A stretch of DNA of 64,000 bases from Diplolepis rosae (Eukaryota; Arthropoda; Insecta; Hymenoptera; Diplolepididae): the NCBI GenBank assembly GCA_030998225.1, contig JAPYXD010000754.1, positions 3,100,001 to 3,164,000 on the forward strand. Reading direction: 5' to 3'. The position numbers and the translations under genes were made by a program. The notes beneath the pieces were generated by a model, which had not been told where the DNA came from, did no database searches, and saw only the letters and a list, made by a program, of their open reading frames with translations. Positions 41,097 to 51,576 of this stretch are shown piece after piece; positions within the stretch are counted from its first letter, which is position 1, and each line of letters starts with the position of its first letter.

Positions 41097-41152
41097 AGAT
41101 TTTATTAACCTTGGACCCTAAAGCCAACTATCAACATCAACATATATCTTCA

Positions 41153-41463
41153 ATTATTAATTAAGGGTCAATGCAAGTCCAAAATATGAATATAAAAATT
41201 ACATTTTTTCAGTTTTCGAACAGCGCTCCAACTGACATTTCCAATGGTCGGATCTTATAGTTCAAAAAATTTTGATTGTAAACACGTTGAAACATTGTTT
41301 GTTACATTTTACGAAAAATTCAATGTTACGTGATTTTAATTTTAATGAGTGTTTTTACGTTTCGAATTTTAAAAAACTTTTTCTCTGCTAATCATCGCAA
41401 CGAAAGAAAAAAATACTAAGTACACTAAGTTGGCTTCAAAATGATCTATTTATAAGTTGTTTT
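41153..41463. other. Gene-free stretch
   Basis: AT-rich, nothing recognised. Confidence 0.4.
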
Positions 41464-41700
41464 AAGGCCATGAATCAATCAGACCACGTGACTAAATTAT
41501 AAATTTATTCGTTCATGTAAGATAACTTGTTTAATTTACAAAGTATCTTTCTAAAAATTTGTGAAACGTAACAAAAGACAATAAAGAACGTTTGTTAATT
41601 TATTTATAGTAAAAATTTTGAAAAAAATTCGAAAACTTATCGACAATTACAGTTGACTGTAAAATTTTTCGCAAAATTTAAATTTAAATAATTTTAATTA
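41464..41700 (+). mobile_element. Family P fragment, copy 4
   Basis: AAGGCCATGAATCAATCAGA then CCACGTGACTAAATTATAA and GTAAGATAAC. The right end is absent; the sequence runs into half of a CACTGAG MITE. Confidence 0.65.
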
Positions 41701-41777
41701 AACAAAATGTTTTGTTGAGACAACAAAATATTTTGTCAGGACAAAAAAAAAGTTTTGTTGGATAAACTTTTTTCTCA
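41701..41777. mobile_element. Half of a CACTGAG MITE
   Basis: AAAATGTTTTGTTGAGACAA to AACTTTTTTCTCAGTG followed by TA. Matches the right half of 28152-28329. Confidence 0.6.
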
Positions 41778-42394
41778 GTGTAACTGTATTATATTTAATT
41801 AACATAGTGTTGTATTAAATTAGCTCTGCATCCCTAGTATTAACCTCGTAAAATAATTATTATCTTGATTTAGATTGAATAATTAAGAAAGCTCTCTACA
41901 TGATCTACATGAGACAGGAAGAGACAGTGTAAATTCATAAATAATTAATCACTTAGCTTCTTCAAAGGCAGCAACAATTTCTTGAGCTTGAGGGGACGCT
42001 ACAATCTTAATGAGAATTCTCATTAAGATTCTTTCTTTTATTTTATATATATTTTACCCTGATTATCTTAAATTTCAAGTATAGAGCTTTTCCTGCAATT
42101 TTAATAAAGGGGTCAAAGTTACAATCCTGCATTCTTATTCGGTTTGTTTTCTTTAAAATGGAACTTTTTGCTTGACTGAGTTTGAAAAATGCAATGAAGT
42201 AATGGAACAGTCGTTAACGAAAATCGCCACTAGTCATCAGTGTCAAGACCCTTTAACGGACGATTCAACAAAGTTAATTGCACCATCCTGAGTGACTCAG
42301 AGGTCTGCAGGTCATGGCTCGTAGAAATCTTTTCGACGCCAGAGGAAGTCGTTGGATTCGTTTAGGGCTGCAGAAAATGAAGCTCTGGATATTT
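41778..42394. other. Gene-free stretch with a perfect 28-bp palindrome
   Basis: AATCTTAATGAGAA/TTCTCATTAAGATT at 42003-42030 is a perfect palindrome. The 115-codon minus frame (42274-42621) runs across two element ends and is not called. Confidence 0.5.
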
Positions 42395-42398
42395 TTAA

Positions 42399-42613
42399 GG
42401 GCATGTGATACTCGAGAAAAATAGAAAGTTCTTCGGAGCAATTTAGTCTCGTTTCCACACGTTTTTGTCCAAAATATATAAAATTTTGTTTTCAAAATTT
42501 GAGAAATGTTAGAATAGATAAAAGCGGACGTAGATGAGCTACTTTTGGTTTTAACAATGAAAAAAATTGTCCAGTACATTTTGCTAAAATTGCACTTTAT
42601 TTTATTTTCGAAA
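42399..42613 (+). mobile_element. TTAA-type element fragment (family V)
   Basis: TTAA then GGGCATGTGATACTCGAGAA; the following bases parallel 46010-46200 (TAAAATTTTGTTTTCAAAAT, AGCTACTTTTGGTTTTA). Right end missing; abuts an N-type end. Confidence 0.6.
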
Positions 42614-42840
42614 GGGGCCATTCATATACCATGTGGTTGGTGGGGGGGGGGGGGGGTAAAACTCCACGTTTGTCCACGAGGGGGACCAGGGGCGAGGGCT
42701 AGAATCCACAATATATACTGAAATATCTATATTTTCATAAAATATATCTATGTGGAAAGGGGTGGGGGGGGGGGGGTGTTCGTAAAAATTCCATGGATGT
42801 CCACGAGGGGGGAGGGGCAGGGTCAAAAATGGTGAAAAAT
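42614..42840 (+). mobile_element. Family N fragment with long G runs
   Basis: GGGGCCATTCATATACCATG begins a copy of the 43055 element. Contains two long G runs (about 42642 and 42766) and TCCACGAGGGGG. No right end. Confidence 0.6.
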
Positions 42841-43009
42841 TCTCTGGTTAATAAAATTTAGTTGATTGAATCAAAAGTTTGGTTTACCCAACCAAATATT
42901 TCAATAAATTTTAATCAATTACGAGTATTTATTAGATTCAATTTTAAAATTTGGTGATGTCATTAAAATACGTTTTCTGAGGATAAATTTTAGTTGGATT
43001 GAGGCCATT

Positions 43010-43330
43010 AATCAACTGGACCACGTGACCAAATTCCTATCTAAGTTAATGTAAGGGGCCATCCATATACCACGTGGACAAATTTTTACCATTACCCCCC
43101 CCCCCCCCCCCCCTCCTACTCTCTCCACGTGGACATATTTTATGAGAATATAGATATTTTAGTATATTTTTCGCATATTTAGGGGAATGTGTGTCCACGT
43201 GGATTCTAGCCCTACTCCCCTGGTCCCCCTCGTGGACAAGCGTGGAATTTTGGCGTCCCCCTACCCCCTAAACTGCCCACACGGTATTCGGATGGCCCCT
43301 AAGATAACATTTTAGTTCAAAGAATATCTT
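43010..43330 (+). mobile_element. Family P fragment, copy 5, hosting N
   Basis: GAGGCCATTAATCAACTGGA then CCACGTGACCAAATTCC, split by N at GTTAATG-TAA / TAA-GATAACATTTT. Confidence 0.65.
43055..43299. mobile_element. Family N MITE, TAA duplication (Harbinger-like)
   Basis: GGGGCCATCCATATACCACG and inverse (CGGTATTCGGATGGCCCC) with TAA on both sides (43052-43054, 43300-43302). 245 bp. Holds a long C run and repeated GTCCACGTGGA-type sites. Three-base TWA duplications are typical of PIF/Harbinger. Confidence 0.8.
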
Positions 43331-43403
43331 TTTTCTACCAGCGGGTCATAAAGTGGATTTTATCGCCCCGTGCGTGGCAAACAAATTTATTTTCTGACCC
43401 CCT
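43331..43403 (+). repeat. Family R fragment
   Basis: TTTCTACCAGCGGGTCATAA and CCCCCTAGTAAAAAA, matching parts of 47177-47347. Confidence 0.55.
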
Positions 43404-43535
43404 AGTAAAAAAAAATCGTGTGCCACACGGGAAAAAGATTTACTTTACTCGTGTGGTTGTTACCCACGATTTGCTCGGGCATCAAACTTCACACTCGCAA
43501 AATAAATTTTTTTTTCCCTAGTTGCACAATATACT
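43404..43535 (+). repeat. Family S repeat, copy 2
   Basis: TCGTGTGCCACACGGGAAAA to CCCTAGTTGCACAATATACT; closest to copy 1 (11595-11722). Confidence 0.7.
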
Positions 43536-45639
43536 CTTTGAAAATATTAAAAGTGCAACAGCTATCAAATTCCTTTTAATAATACTCTCGATTCTTAAAT
43601 TAGTTATGTAATTGTTCTTGAAGGGAAATAAAAAAAAATTATGGCGATATGCGTGTAGCCTTGAAGTTTACAAGCTGGTAATAACTTCTTCTATCTGAAA
43701 ACATAGATAAGATCATTTCTGCGTGGTTAGTTTGATCGATTACCTACCAAAGTCTCTCAGAGCGAAATTACGTTTCACGAAAACGTTATTTTTCTTTCTC
43801 AATTCAATCCAACTAGGACACTCTAATGTATAATTCAGTCGAATGATTATCAATACCAAATTGTTCTCAGTATCGTAGAAACTTGAAAACATAAAAAGAA
43901 CATTGATAAAAATGTCAAGAATTATTATTTACTCGGAAAAACTCTTTTTTGTGATTAAAGAATATAAATCAAAGTTAATTACTAAAAGTAAATAAAATTG
44001 TATGCGTATTTTAGTAAAGCTTATAAACAGAAACGCAATAAGTAAATTTATTCGCGATAATAAAGTGGAAGTTCAATGTCAAGGAAGGTCGTTTCTCTTT
44101 CTGCACGCAAGTAGTCACAAATTGCAAAGTACTATATGCGTAATGTAATCGTAAAATTCATTCATGTTTGCGCAACAATGAAACTCCTTTATCATAGTTA
44201 ATTCTTTTTCCTCTTTTTCTCTCAACCTTGCAAAGTATATTATAAAACGATTTTCTGCCACAGCTTTGAAACAAGTTCCCGGTATTCATTGCAAACTCTG
44301 CAACGCGATTCAGAGTTGCTATATTTTATTTAATTAAAGTATATCTTGCTAATCTCTTCTAATTGATTATGTTAACCTCATAATTGTGTATAATTATCTA
44401 TAGGAAATATTTTGTGGAAACTTATTGAAATTAAACCATTTTTTAAAGACATTATAAAATCAGAATAGCTGCATATTATGGAAAATTTGAAAATTGTGGA
44501 AAAGTTCGAAAACATTTTATTTAGCTTTTAAATCTATGGAAAAAAGATTCTGGAGGTGTCAATCTCTTTATTATATCTGTAAACTGAAAAAAAATTATTT
44601 CCAGTGAGGAAAAGTAAAAAATTGATCAGGGGAAAGTAAAAAAATTTATAAAATTAATTTTTTTAAACCTAGAAAATGTAGAAGATTAACAAATTGACTG
44701 GTCAGCTAGCTGAATTTTGCATAAATAATAAAAATATGGTAGAGAAAATGCGTAAAAAGCTTTGTTTTTGTTCAAAATATAAGCGTTTCGCTTTGGATTT
44801 CTAACTGATAGGTAACGGGTTATCAAAAAATCTGAAAAATAAATTTAAGTTGGATTAAAAAACTAGAGATTGTTTGCTTAAATAAGATCGACAAATTTTT
44901 ATCCATGCATTTTTTGATAAGATGCATATTTTCGCTTAAAATTTTAAAAATACTATTCAAAATAAAAAATGATATTTTTGAATCAAAACATTCGAGATAT
45001 ACAAAAAAGTCGTAATGGTAAATAAAAATGTTTGCCTCAATAATTTTTTTGAATTTGCATTCATACATTTATTGAAATTAAACATAAAATACATGAACAG
45101 GAACCAAAAATAAAGCGCAAAAAAAAATAATGCGAGAAAATACGAAATTTTTTGTTTTATTTTTACTGCGTATGTGGCTCTAATGGATATGACATAACAA
45201 TGGAGCGCGAAGCGCGAGTATCGCGTTGAGAATATATTCCTAAAAGTCGAAGTATCTTTGAGTAAATTTAATTTACATTTACAATATTATAAAGTTGGCT
45301 TACGTTATAATATCAAATTACAAAAAATAAACGTGAATGTATGCGAAGAATATGAGAACATATGCGATTTTTTGAATTTTGATATCATTTATAATTAAAT
45401 AAATATAAGATTGAATGAACGTGATATTTTTATTATTTATAAAATAAAGAAATCCAGACTGATGTGGTTTTTTTCTAGTTTTACAATTATTTTTTGGAAG
45501 GTCTAAAAAATTCGAAATTTTAATTTATTTATAATCCCAGACATTAAAAAGAGTTAAATAATAAATATGATTAAATTAGTTTTGTTCATTAATTACCTGA
45601 GTTAGTTAAATTACAATAACTTTTCCTACTGAGAACCAC
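43536..45639. other. Gene-free stretch
   Basis: AT-rich with a diverged DD-like piece (about 44840-45190) and one GAGCGCGAAGCGCGAGTATC site at 45201, a motif also seen at 48165, 48575 and 60065 near TTAA ends. No gene seen. Confidence 0.45.
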
Positions 45640-45925
45640 TTAAGAAAGAATTGGACACATATAAGTAATCAGAAAAAAGTTAGTCAGATTAGTGAAAGTT
45701 TTAAAGATTTTATCTCGAATAAAATCAGCCATAAAAAGTTTCAATCGGATAGAACTTATAGTTTTTATGGTCAGAATCGGTAGACAAATTTTAGTTGTTT
45801 TCAGCAGTTTTTGGATGAAATAATTCCACCAATAAAAATTCTATAATTTTTATCTGATTCAAACTTTTAATGACTCATTTTATTCAATATAAAATTTCTC
45901 ACAATGTCACTAGAAAATTCCCTAT
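45640..45925. repeat. Family BB inverted repeat
   Basis: TTTTATCTCGAATAAAATCA and AATAAAATGAG-type inverse, with ATAGTTTTTATGGTC / ACCAATAAAAATTCTATAAT pairing. Related to 15200-15480 and 59130-59440. Confidence 0.55.
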
Positions 45926-46009
45926 AAAAGATATTTATAAATGAGAAAAACTAAGATAATATTCGGTTTTATAAACTTTGTTTCTACTGTACGTCCAATT
46001 ATTCTTTAA

Positions 46010-46345
46010 GGGCATGTGACACTAAGGAAACTAGCAAGTTTGATTGATTTTAAGTTTCTAAATGTTTTTGAACAAAATACATAAAATATTGTTTTTAAAC
46101 ATTGGAAAATGGTAGAGAAAATAAAAATGGACGCAGGTAGACAACTTTTGGTTTAGAAAATTGAAAAAAGTTCAATTTTTTTTTTCGTCGTCAAACCAAA
46201 AGAAGTCTTTTTATGTTCGTTTCCATCTTCTCTGCTATTTTCTAAATTTTAATAACAAAATTCAATTTATTTTGGATGTAAACATATAGAAACTGAACCA
46301 AGTTGTTCACATAAACTTCCTACTTTTCTTAAATGTCACATGCCA
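46010..46345. mobile_element. Element V, TTAA-flanked (336 bp)
   Basis: GGGCATGTGACACT and the inverse AATGTCACATGCCA, with TTAA at 46006-46009 and 46346-46349. Arms include ACAACTTTTGGTT / AACCAAAAGAAG. Confidence 0.75.
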
Positions 46346-46371
46346 TTAAAGTAAACTGATATATATATATA

Positions 46372-47085
46372 CAGAGCTGGGTAACTATTTCAAATGATTC
46401 CATTTCAAATACCTATTTGAAATGCAAAATGCCATTTTCCATTTTGTATTTTAAATAGGAAGAAGAAAACCATTTTGCATTTTCCATTTTAAATAGGTTT
46501 TCAACCTATTTTCAACTTAAAATACTATTTTCTAGTTTTTTTTTTTTTGGTTCTGCCCTGGACAAGTAAAAGCATATGTTGGCTTCCCACTGGAGAAATG
46601 CTGCCATTGGTCAAAATTTAGCGCGCGATTTAAAATCGAATAAATTTAATTCGATATTGAATCACGTGCCAGTTTACAACCGATGGCAGAATTTCTCCAG
46701 CGGGAAACCAACACGCGCTGCTCGCGCAGGCAGCCATTATTCGAAACACTGATTTTATTTTACTATTTAGTTACGCAGGCATGATTTTGCGCCCAGAAAG
46801 AACATCCGCAAAGAATAATAAATATTCAATATTTAAAGAATTTGACAAAAATTTCAAACTCAACTAATTAATTTGAAATAATAAATATTCTTGATGTAAT
46901 TTTTTGTATTATTAAAAATCCATTTTGCATTTTGTACTAACCTATTTCAAATATACATTTTACATTTTTCATTTTGAATAGAAAATAGGAAACCATTTTC
47001 TATTTTGCATTTTAAATGGATTTTGCGAAACTATTTTGCATTTTACATTTTAAATACATTTTGAAAACCATTTTACCCAGCTCTG
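46372..47085. mobile_element. hAT-like MITE (714 bp) in a TA microsatellite
   Basis: CAGAGCTGGGTAA and inverse TTACCCAGCTCTG. TATATATA on both sides fits an 8-bp hAT duplication, though the TA tract makes the length ambiguous. The interior is arrays of CATTTTGCATTTTAAATAGG-type words and a nested hairpin. Confidence 0.8.
46578..46712. repeat. Nested hairpin within the hAT-like MITE
   Basis: GTTGGCTTCCCACTGGAGAA then ATGCTGCCATTGGT pair with ACCGATGGCAGAATTTCTCC then AGCGGGAAACCAAC. About 34-base arms; more GC-rich than its host. Confidence 0.75.
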
Positions 47086-47176
47086 TATATATATATATAT
47101 ATGTATTCTGAATTCTTTGTTTTTAGTATTACGTCCTCATCAATGAGAAGGTATTGCTTTTATGTGAAAAATTACA

Positions 47177-47347
47177 TTTTCTACTAGCGGGTCGTAAAGT
47201 TAATATTATTGCCCCCTGCGTCAAACTAGGGAAAATGAATGTTTTTCCCGAGTCGTACATGGTTTTTTTCTACTAGGGGGTCAGGAAATAGATTTGTTCT
47301 CCCCGCACGGGGCAATGAAATCCACTTTATGGCCCGCTAGTAGAAAA
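47177..47347. mobile_element. Family R MITE
   Basis: TTTTCTACTAGCGGGTCGTA and inverse TATGGCCCGCTAGTAGAAAA; 171 bp; inner inverted GGGGTCAGGAAATAG / CCCCTGCGTC pieces. Confidence 0.7.
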
Positions 47348-47369
47348 ATCCATTTTTGGAATCCCTGTA

Positions 47370-47496
47370 GGAAAAAAGTCGTGTGCAACACGGGAAAATA
47401 TTTCTTTTACTCGTGTGATTGTTGCCCTCGCTTTGCTCGGCATCAAACTTCATTCATGCAAGATTAATCTTTTTTTCCTAGTTGCACTATATACTA
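47370..47496 (+). repeat. Family S repeat, copy 3
   Basis: TCGTGTGCAACACGGGAAAA to CCTAGTTGCACTATATACTA. Follows family R directly, as in the 43.3-kb copy, so R and S may belong to one larger unit. Confidence 0.7.
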
Positions 47497-47754
47497 TTCC
47501 AGATTTTCATAAAATCTCGATGTTTTGAGACCCCCTGAGTGAGATAAAATAGTTTTTACGACGGTGTTTTTCTGTCCGGTGTCTATGGTCTATCGACTAT
47601 CGATAGAATTATCGGATTGGTTTTGGTATTTGTCTTGGATTTGGTCTTTGGTATACTTTATCGGAGAAAAATTGTCAAAATAGGAGCATTTTTTTTGTTT
47701 TTGAAAAATAGTTTATGATTAAATCAAAAAATTCAATACTGGTTTCTTGTATTT

Positions 47755-48400
47755 GTCATAAATCTCTACTAATTATCATAATAACATTTTTCGATTAAAC
47801 TAAAATTAGGCAAGTTATAGTATCTTAAAACTTGAAAAAAGTCAATATCTAAATTCCATTTTTCAGTTAAATTTTACGAAATACGAAAAAAAAGTTATGG
47901 TACAAAATTATTTACTAGATAAAGATCTACAATTTTGAATCGCAACATTTTTCCATAAGATGTATATTTTCCTTTTTAATTTAAAAACATACTATTGAAA
48001 ATACAAAATTCAATTTTTAAACAATCATGTATCAAATACGAAAAAAACGTAAGTTTTCAAAATTGTTTGTTTCAATAAGATTTACAAATTTTGTCCGACA
48101 TAGTTTCTGATAAAGCGTATCATTATTATATTATTAGACAGTTACAGAAATTTTTGCAAAAAATCAAGCGCGAGTTTCATGACGAGAATGTGTTCCTTAA
48201 GGTAGTTCGTTCACGAAAATTCGACCTCAGGCAAAAATAAATAATTTTCCTTTCAAGAATAGCAATATTATTATTGAAGGGCCAATTTGAAAGAGAAAAG
48301 ATTATTTTCCATGAAAAAAATTTGAAACACAACAAAATAATACATTTAATAAATTTTATTTTTACCCGAACTTTTTTCTTATCACTTCTTACCAAATTTT
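47755..48400 (+). repeat. Repeat DD, copy 2, and TTAA-type terminus
   Basis: 47755-48180 matches 30145-30520 and (inverted) 60060-60760. 48196-48400, beginning TTAAGGTAGTTCGTTCACGA, matches 32520-32653 inverted. GCGCGAGTTTCATGACGAGA at 48166 is the recurrent terminal motif. Confidence 0.6.
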
Positions 48401-48896
48401 ACAAAATGATGCGATTCTAATAAATCACGAATCATTTTTTCAGAAAAAAGATTTTTCACAACTTAACCGTTTCCAATTTTCTAAAATGTATAAATTATTA
48501 CCAAGTTCACCAATTCGTTTATAAGAATTTTGTTTTATTATATTATTAGAAAATTACAGAAGTTTATACAAAAAATCGAGCGCGAGTGTCATGAGGAAAA
48601 TGAGTATCTTAAGGCTGATAAAGCCTCAAGTATACTGAATTTTCCTTTTCATTTAAAATCAAACAATTTTCTAATTTTATGAAAATGTAATTCACATCTA
48701 CAAAACGAAGCGCGACGATTAAATTGCGAGCCCTATGTGCGCTCAAACTTGCAAGCGAAGCGCCCAATGAGAATGTGCCCGAAGAGCCGACAGATTTTTT
48801 TTAGTTAAGTTTGCTTATTGTTTTTGGTAGAATTTGACTAATTCAAGAAAAAATAGAATCGGGGATGCAAGTTCATATTATAATATGCTATGTCAA
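48401..48896. other. Gene-free stretch
   Basis: Contains a second terminus-like site (GAGCGCGAGTGTCATGAGGA at 48575, then TTAAGG) and a GC-rich patch at 48710-48800 with AAGCGAAGCGCCCAATGAGA. Nothing coding. Confidence 0.4.
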
Positions 48897-49233
48897 TTAA
48901 TAATGTTGTAACCAGCTTAGTGTTGCATTCTTTTTTTTCGGTAGCATCACTGAAAATCTGTAATAGGGTTCTTGAGTGGCCTTTGTTATTGGAAGGTTCG
49001 TCGTCAACAGTTTGCGAAAATGGCGCACGATTATGTGTCTCTGTATTAATATCTCTCGCATGGCAGTGTACTTTAGTGGTGGTTTGCGTTCATATACAAT
49101 TTTGGAGGATATGTAACATTGCAGTCCGGTTAGCCTGCTGTATCACAGGCATAATGGGCCATGTCGAACTAACTTCGTAACAATTACCTTCAGCTAGCAA
49201 ATCGATATGCAATAACTCATATACAGTTATACA
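48897..49233 (-). pseudogene. Possible decayed exon
   Basis: AATTTCTAACAG ending at 49234 on the minus strand resembles a 3' splice site. From 49233 one frame reads ITVYELLHIDLLAEGNCYEV, then STWPIMPVIQQANRTAMLHI, a TGA, then VDDEPSNNKGHSRTLLQIFS and DATEKKNATLSWLQHY before TAA. About 112 codons with a single stop, and residue use is protein-like. Another frame on the plus strand (48890-49180) is also open, so chance cannot be excluded. No family recognised. Confidence 0.3.
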
Positions 49234-49317
49234 CTGTTAGAAATTTCTGTCTCAATTTCCGAAGTTCGGAACTGAATCTTTCATAAAATTAAGATAATTT
49301 CTAAGAAAGTTCAGTTA

Positions 49318-49538
49318 CTCTCCAAATCTGAATCAGTCAAATTTTCACTGATTGAATCAGTGATTTGCCTTTTCACTGATTCATCAGTGAAAAAAGTATT
49401 TTTCACTGTCAAATCAGTCAATTTTCACTAAAATAATCAGTGAAATTTGACTGATTTACAGTAACCTCTTTTTAGCTATTTGAATCAGTCACATTTCACT
49501 GATAATCAGTAGATTTTGACTGATTCAAATTTAGAGAG
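49318..49538. mobile_element. Family B MITE, copy 4
   Basis: CTCTCCAAATCTGAATCAGT to inverse, TA flanks. 221 bp, closest in layout to copy 2. Confidence 0.83.
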
Positions 49539-49540
49539 TA

Positions 49541-50259
49541 CTTTATAGTAAATTTAAAAGGAACGTGTAACTGGAAATTCTACCTTAGTATCGCAAATTT
49601 TTGAAATGAATTTTATGATAACTCTGTTACAGTTTTGTAATTTAATGATAAATATTAAAATTTTGTAAGGTTTCTTAAATATAAGAAAATAATTATAAAT
49701 TTCAATTTTCTCTCGTAATTTTAAGACGCGTTTATTTAAAAGTATTGTAAATTTAACATTGTTTTACGTTACCTTTGTAACGTAACGATTTCATTAATTT
49801 CAAAACATTGCTGATAGTATTTCGTTACATGCCACGGCACATGTTCATTGTTTTCTCGATCTACAGTAATCGATTTGTAATAATTAGTTTGGCATGGGGT
49901 TGGTATCAGTTTTTTTCTGATTTTTAGGTGATAAAAGTGTCCGACAGGTTGGTCCTTTTTGATTTTTATGTTTTTTATCACCTATAAATCAGAAAAAAAA
50001 ACTGAACCCATGCTGAATTATTCCTGTCGACAACGTATCCTATCTGATACGCGACTAGTGATCCTCCGATAATGTAGGCAGTGATAAAAATTTCAAACTC
50101 AACTAATTAATTTGAAATCATTTACTAGTAATGTTAGATTTCCCACAAGCAGATTTAAGTATGCTTTTGTATTTTTATAATTAGAAATCTTCATATGGGA
50201 TTTATATGGGTACCTTACAACATAATTTATAAAAAATAAACTTTATTATATTATGCACT
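49541..50259. other. Gene-free stretch
   Basis: A diverged relative of the 6.1-kb repeat lies at 49560-49780. TCAGTTTTTTTCTGATTTTT (49909) and AATCAGAAAAAAAAACTGAA (49987) form a hairpin near 49890-50010. Nothing coding. Confidence 0.4.
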
Positions 50260-50261
50260 TA

Positions 50262-50693
50262 CTCTCTAAACCTGAATCAGTGAACAGACACTGATTCTCA
50301 GTGACTATTCACTGATGGCAGCAGCTATAAGTCTTTCACTGAGAATCAGTGAAATTCGACTGATGAATCTGTGAAATAGATTGAACTCACTTATTAAATC
50401 AGTGAAAGCTTCGGGTGGGAGTAATAATACCAGCAATATATTTTAACGATCGATGAACTCGTTTATTCTAGGCTAAACAACACTAAAACGAAATTACGTA
50501 ATTATTATTATTTTTAAGGGAGGATAAATCAGTAAAGTGTAGATGAAAGTTTTGAATTCGCGAATTCAAAAGTTATGTTCACGTGACGCATTCACTGATT
50601 CCCCAGTAAAATCAAAGCAGGGCACTGATTCATCAGTTGATATATTTTCACTGATATAATCAGTGACTATTTCACTGATTCAGGTTTAGAGAG
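50262..50693. mobile_element. Family B MITE, copy 5 (subfamily 2)
   Basis: CTCTCTAAACCTGAATCAGT to inverse with TA flanks; 432 bp, with the interior inverted relative to copy 1 (TGAATTCGCGAATTCAAAAG). Confidence 0.83.
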
Positions 50694-50695
50694 TA

Positions 50696-51164
50696 CAGTT
50701 CAATGTTATGAAAAATATGCAACGAACCCATAACAAATAGGATTCGTTGGGACCTATTTATCAAAAAAAGTACTGAAAACAAGGATTTTGTGGTTAACTG
50801 ATTTTTCCGAGTTAAAAAACAATTAAATGAACATATAATATAATTATATTGCTAATAAATTAACCAGATATTATGCACAGACCCTTTTGCAACCGATGTA
50901 ATACTCCGGATAATTACCAATATTACATGAATATCAAATATTGACTTCATCTCCAATGGTTGCGCACTTTTCCATTCTCATTAATTTTATGGTATACAAA
51001 TCAAAAGCAATATAATCCATCGTTAAATTAATCTCCATGTTCAGAGTTAAATTATGTTCAGATGCTCTTCATTTAACTCGGATTTTATCTTTTTGTTTGT
51101 TATCAAGTTTTTGCGAATGATTGATACAGGATTTTAAAGAAGATTTCAAAAAGTCGTTAGATTA
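50696..51164. other. Gene-free stretch
   Basis: AT-rich DNA with no recognised features. Confidence 0.4.
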
Positions 51165-51166
51165 TA

Positions 51167-51445
51167 CACGGAGAAACTTTTTATATTAATTTTTACTATG
51201 GTATTTTTCAATTTAGGGAAAAACGTATCACTTTGAGAATTTTTGTTAGTAAAAATACTAAACTTTATAATAATGATATGAAACTTCAGCATAGTCGATA
51301 GCAAATTTTACTATAGTTTATATTAAAGTTTCATATCACTATTATAAAGTTTAGTATTTTTACTGACAAAAATTCTCAAAGTGATACGTTTTTCCCTAAA
51401 TTGAAAAATACTATAGTAAAAATTGATATAAAAAGTTTCTCCGTC
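51167..51445. mobile_element. Family H hairpin MITE, copy 3 (uninterrupted)
   Basis: CACGGAGAAACTTTTTATAT to ATATAAAAAGTTTCTCCGTC with TA flanks; 279 bp. The best reference copy for family H. Confidence 0.85.
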
Positions 51446-51576
51446 TACATTTATTTTTAAATTGTGTCGTTTTTGATCGTGTGTAAAATCGCAATATTTA
51501 TCGGAAGTCAAGTTTTTCCAACTTTTTTTGGACAAAATATACCTTTAAAGATGTGTATGCATATCTTTCGCGTTTA

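Larger units (their letters stand above)
39132..41152. mobile_element. Inverted-arm element L with hammerhead motifs (2.0 kb)
   Basis: About 300-base arms in inverted order: TGAAGATATATGTTGATGTT at 39132 and its inverse ending at 41152. Each arm carries GGGTCCAAGGTTAATAAAA, a hammerhead-ribozyme-like motif and TTTCTTTCATAAAAAATTTA. Between them lies a family D element with its own insert. Penelope-like retroelements have terminal repeats in direct or inverted order and hammerhead motifs in them, so a non-autonomous Penelope-like relic is the best guess. No RT or GIY-YIG frame is present. Confidence 0.75.

Noticed and set aside
42274..42621. 115-codon minus frame
   Set aside because: It runs across the termini of two MITE fragments (V and N).
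42602..42826. Pro-rich 74-codon minus frame
   Set aside because: It is produced by the G runs of the N fragment.
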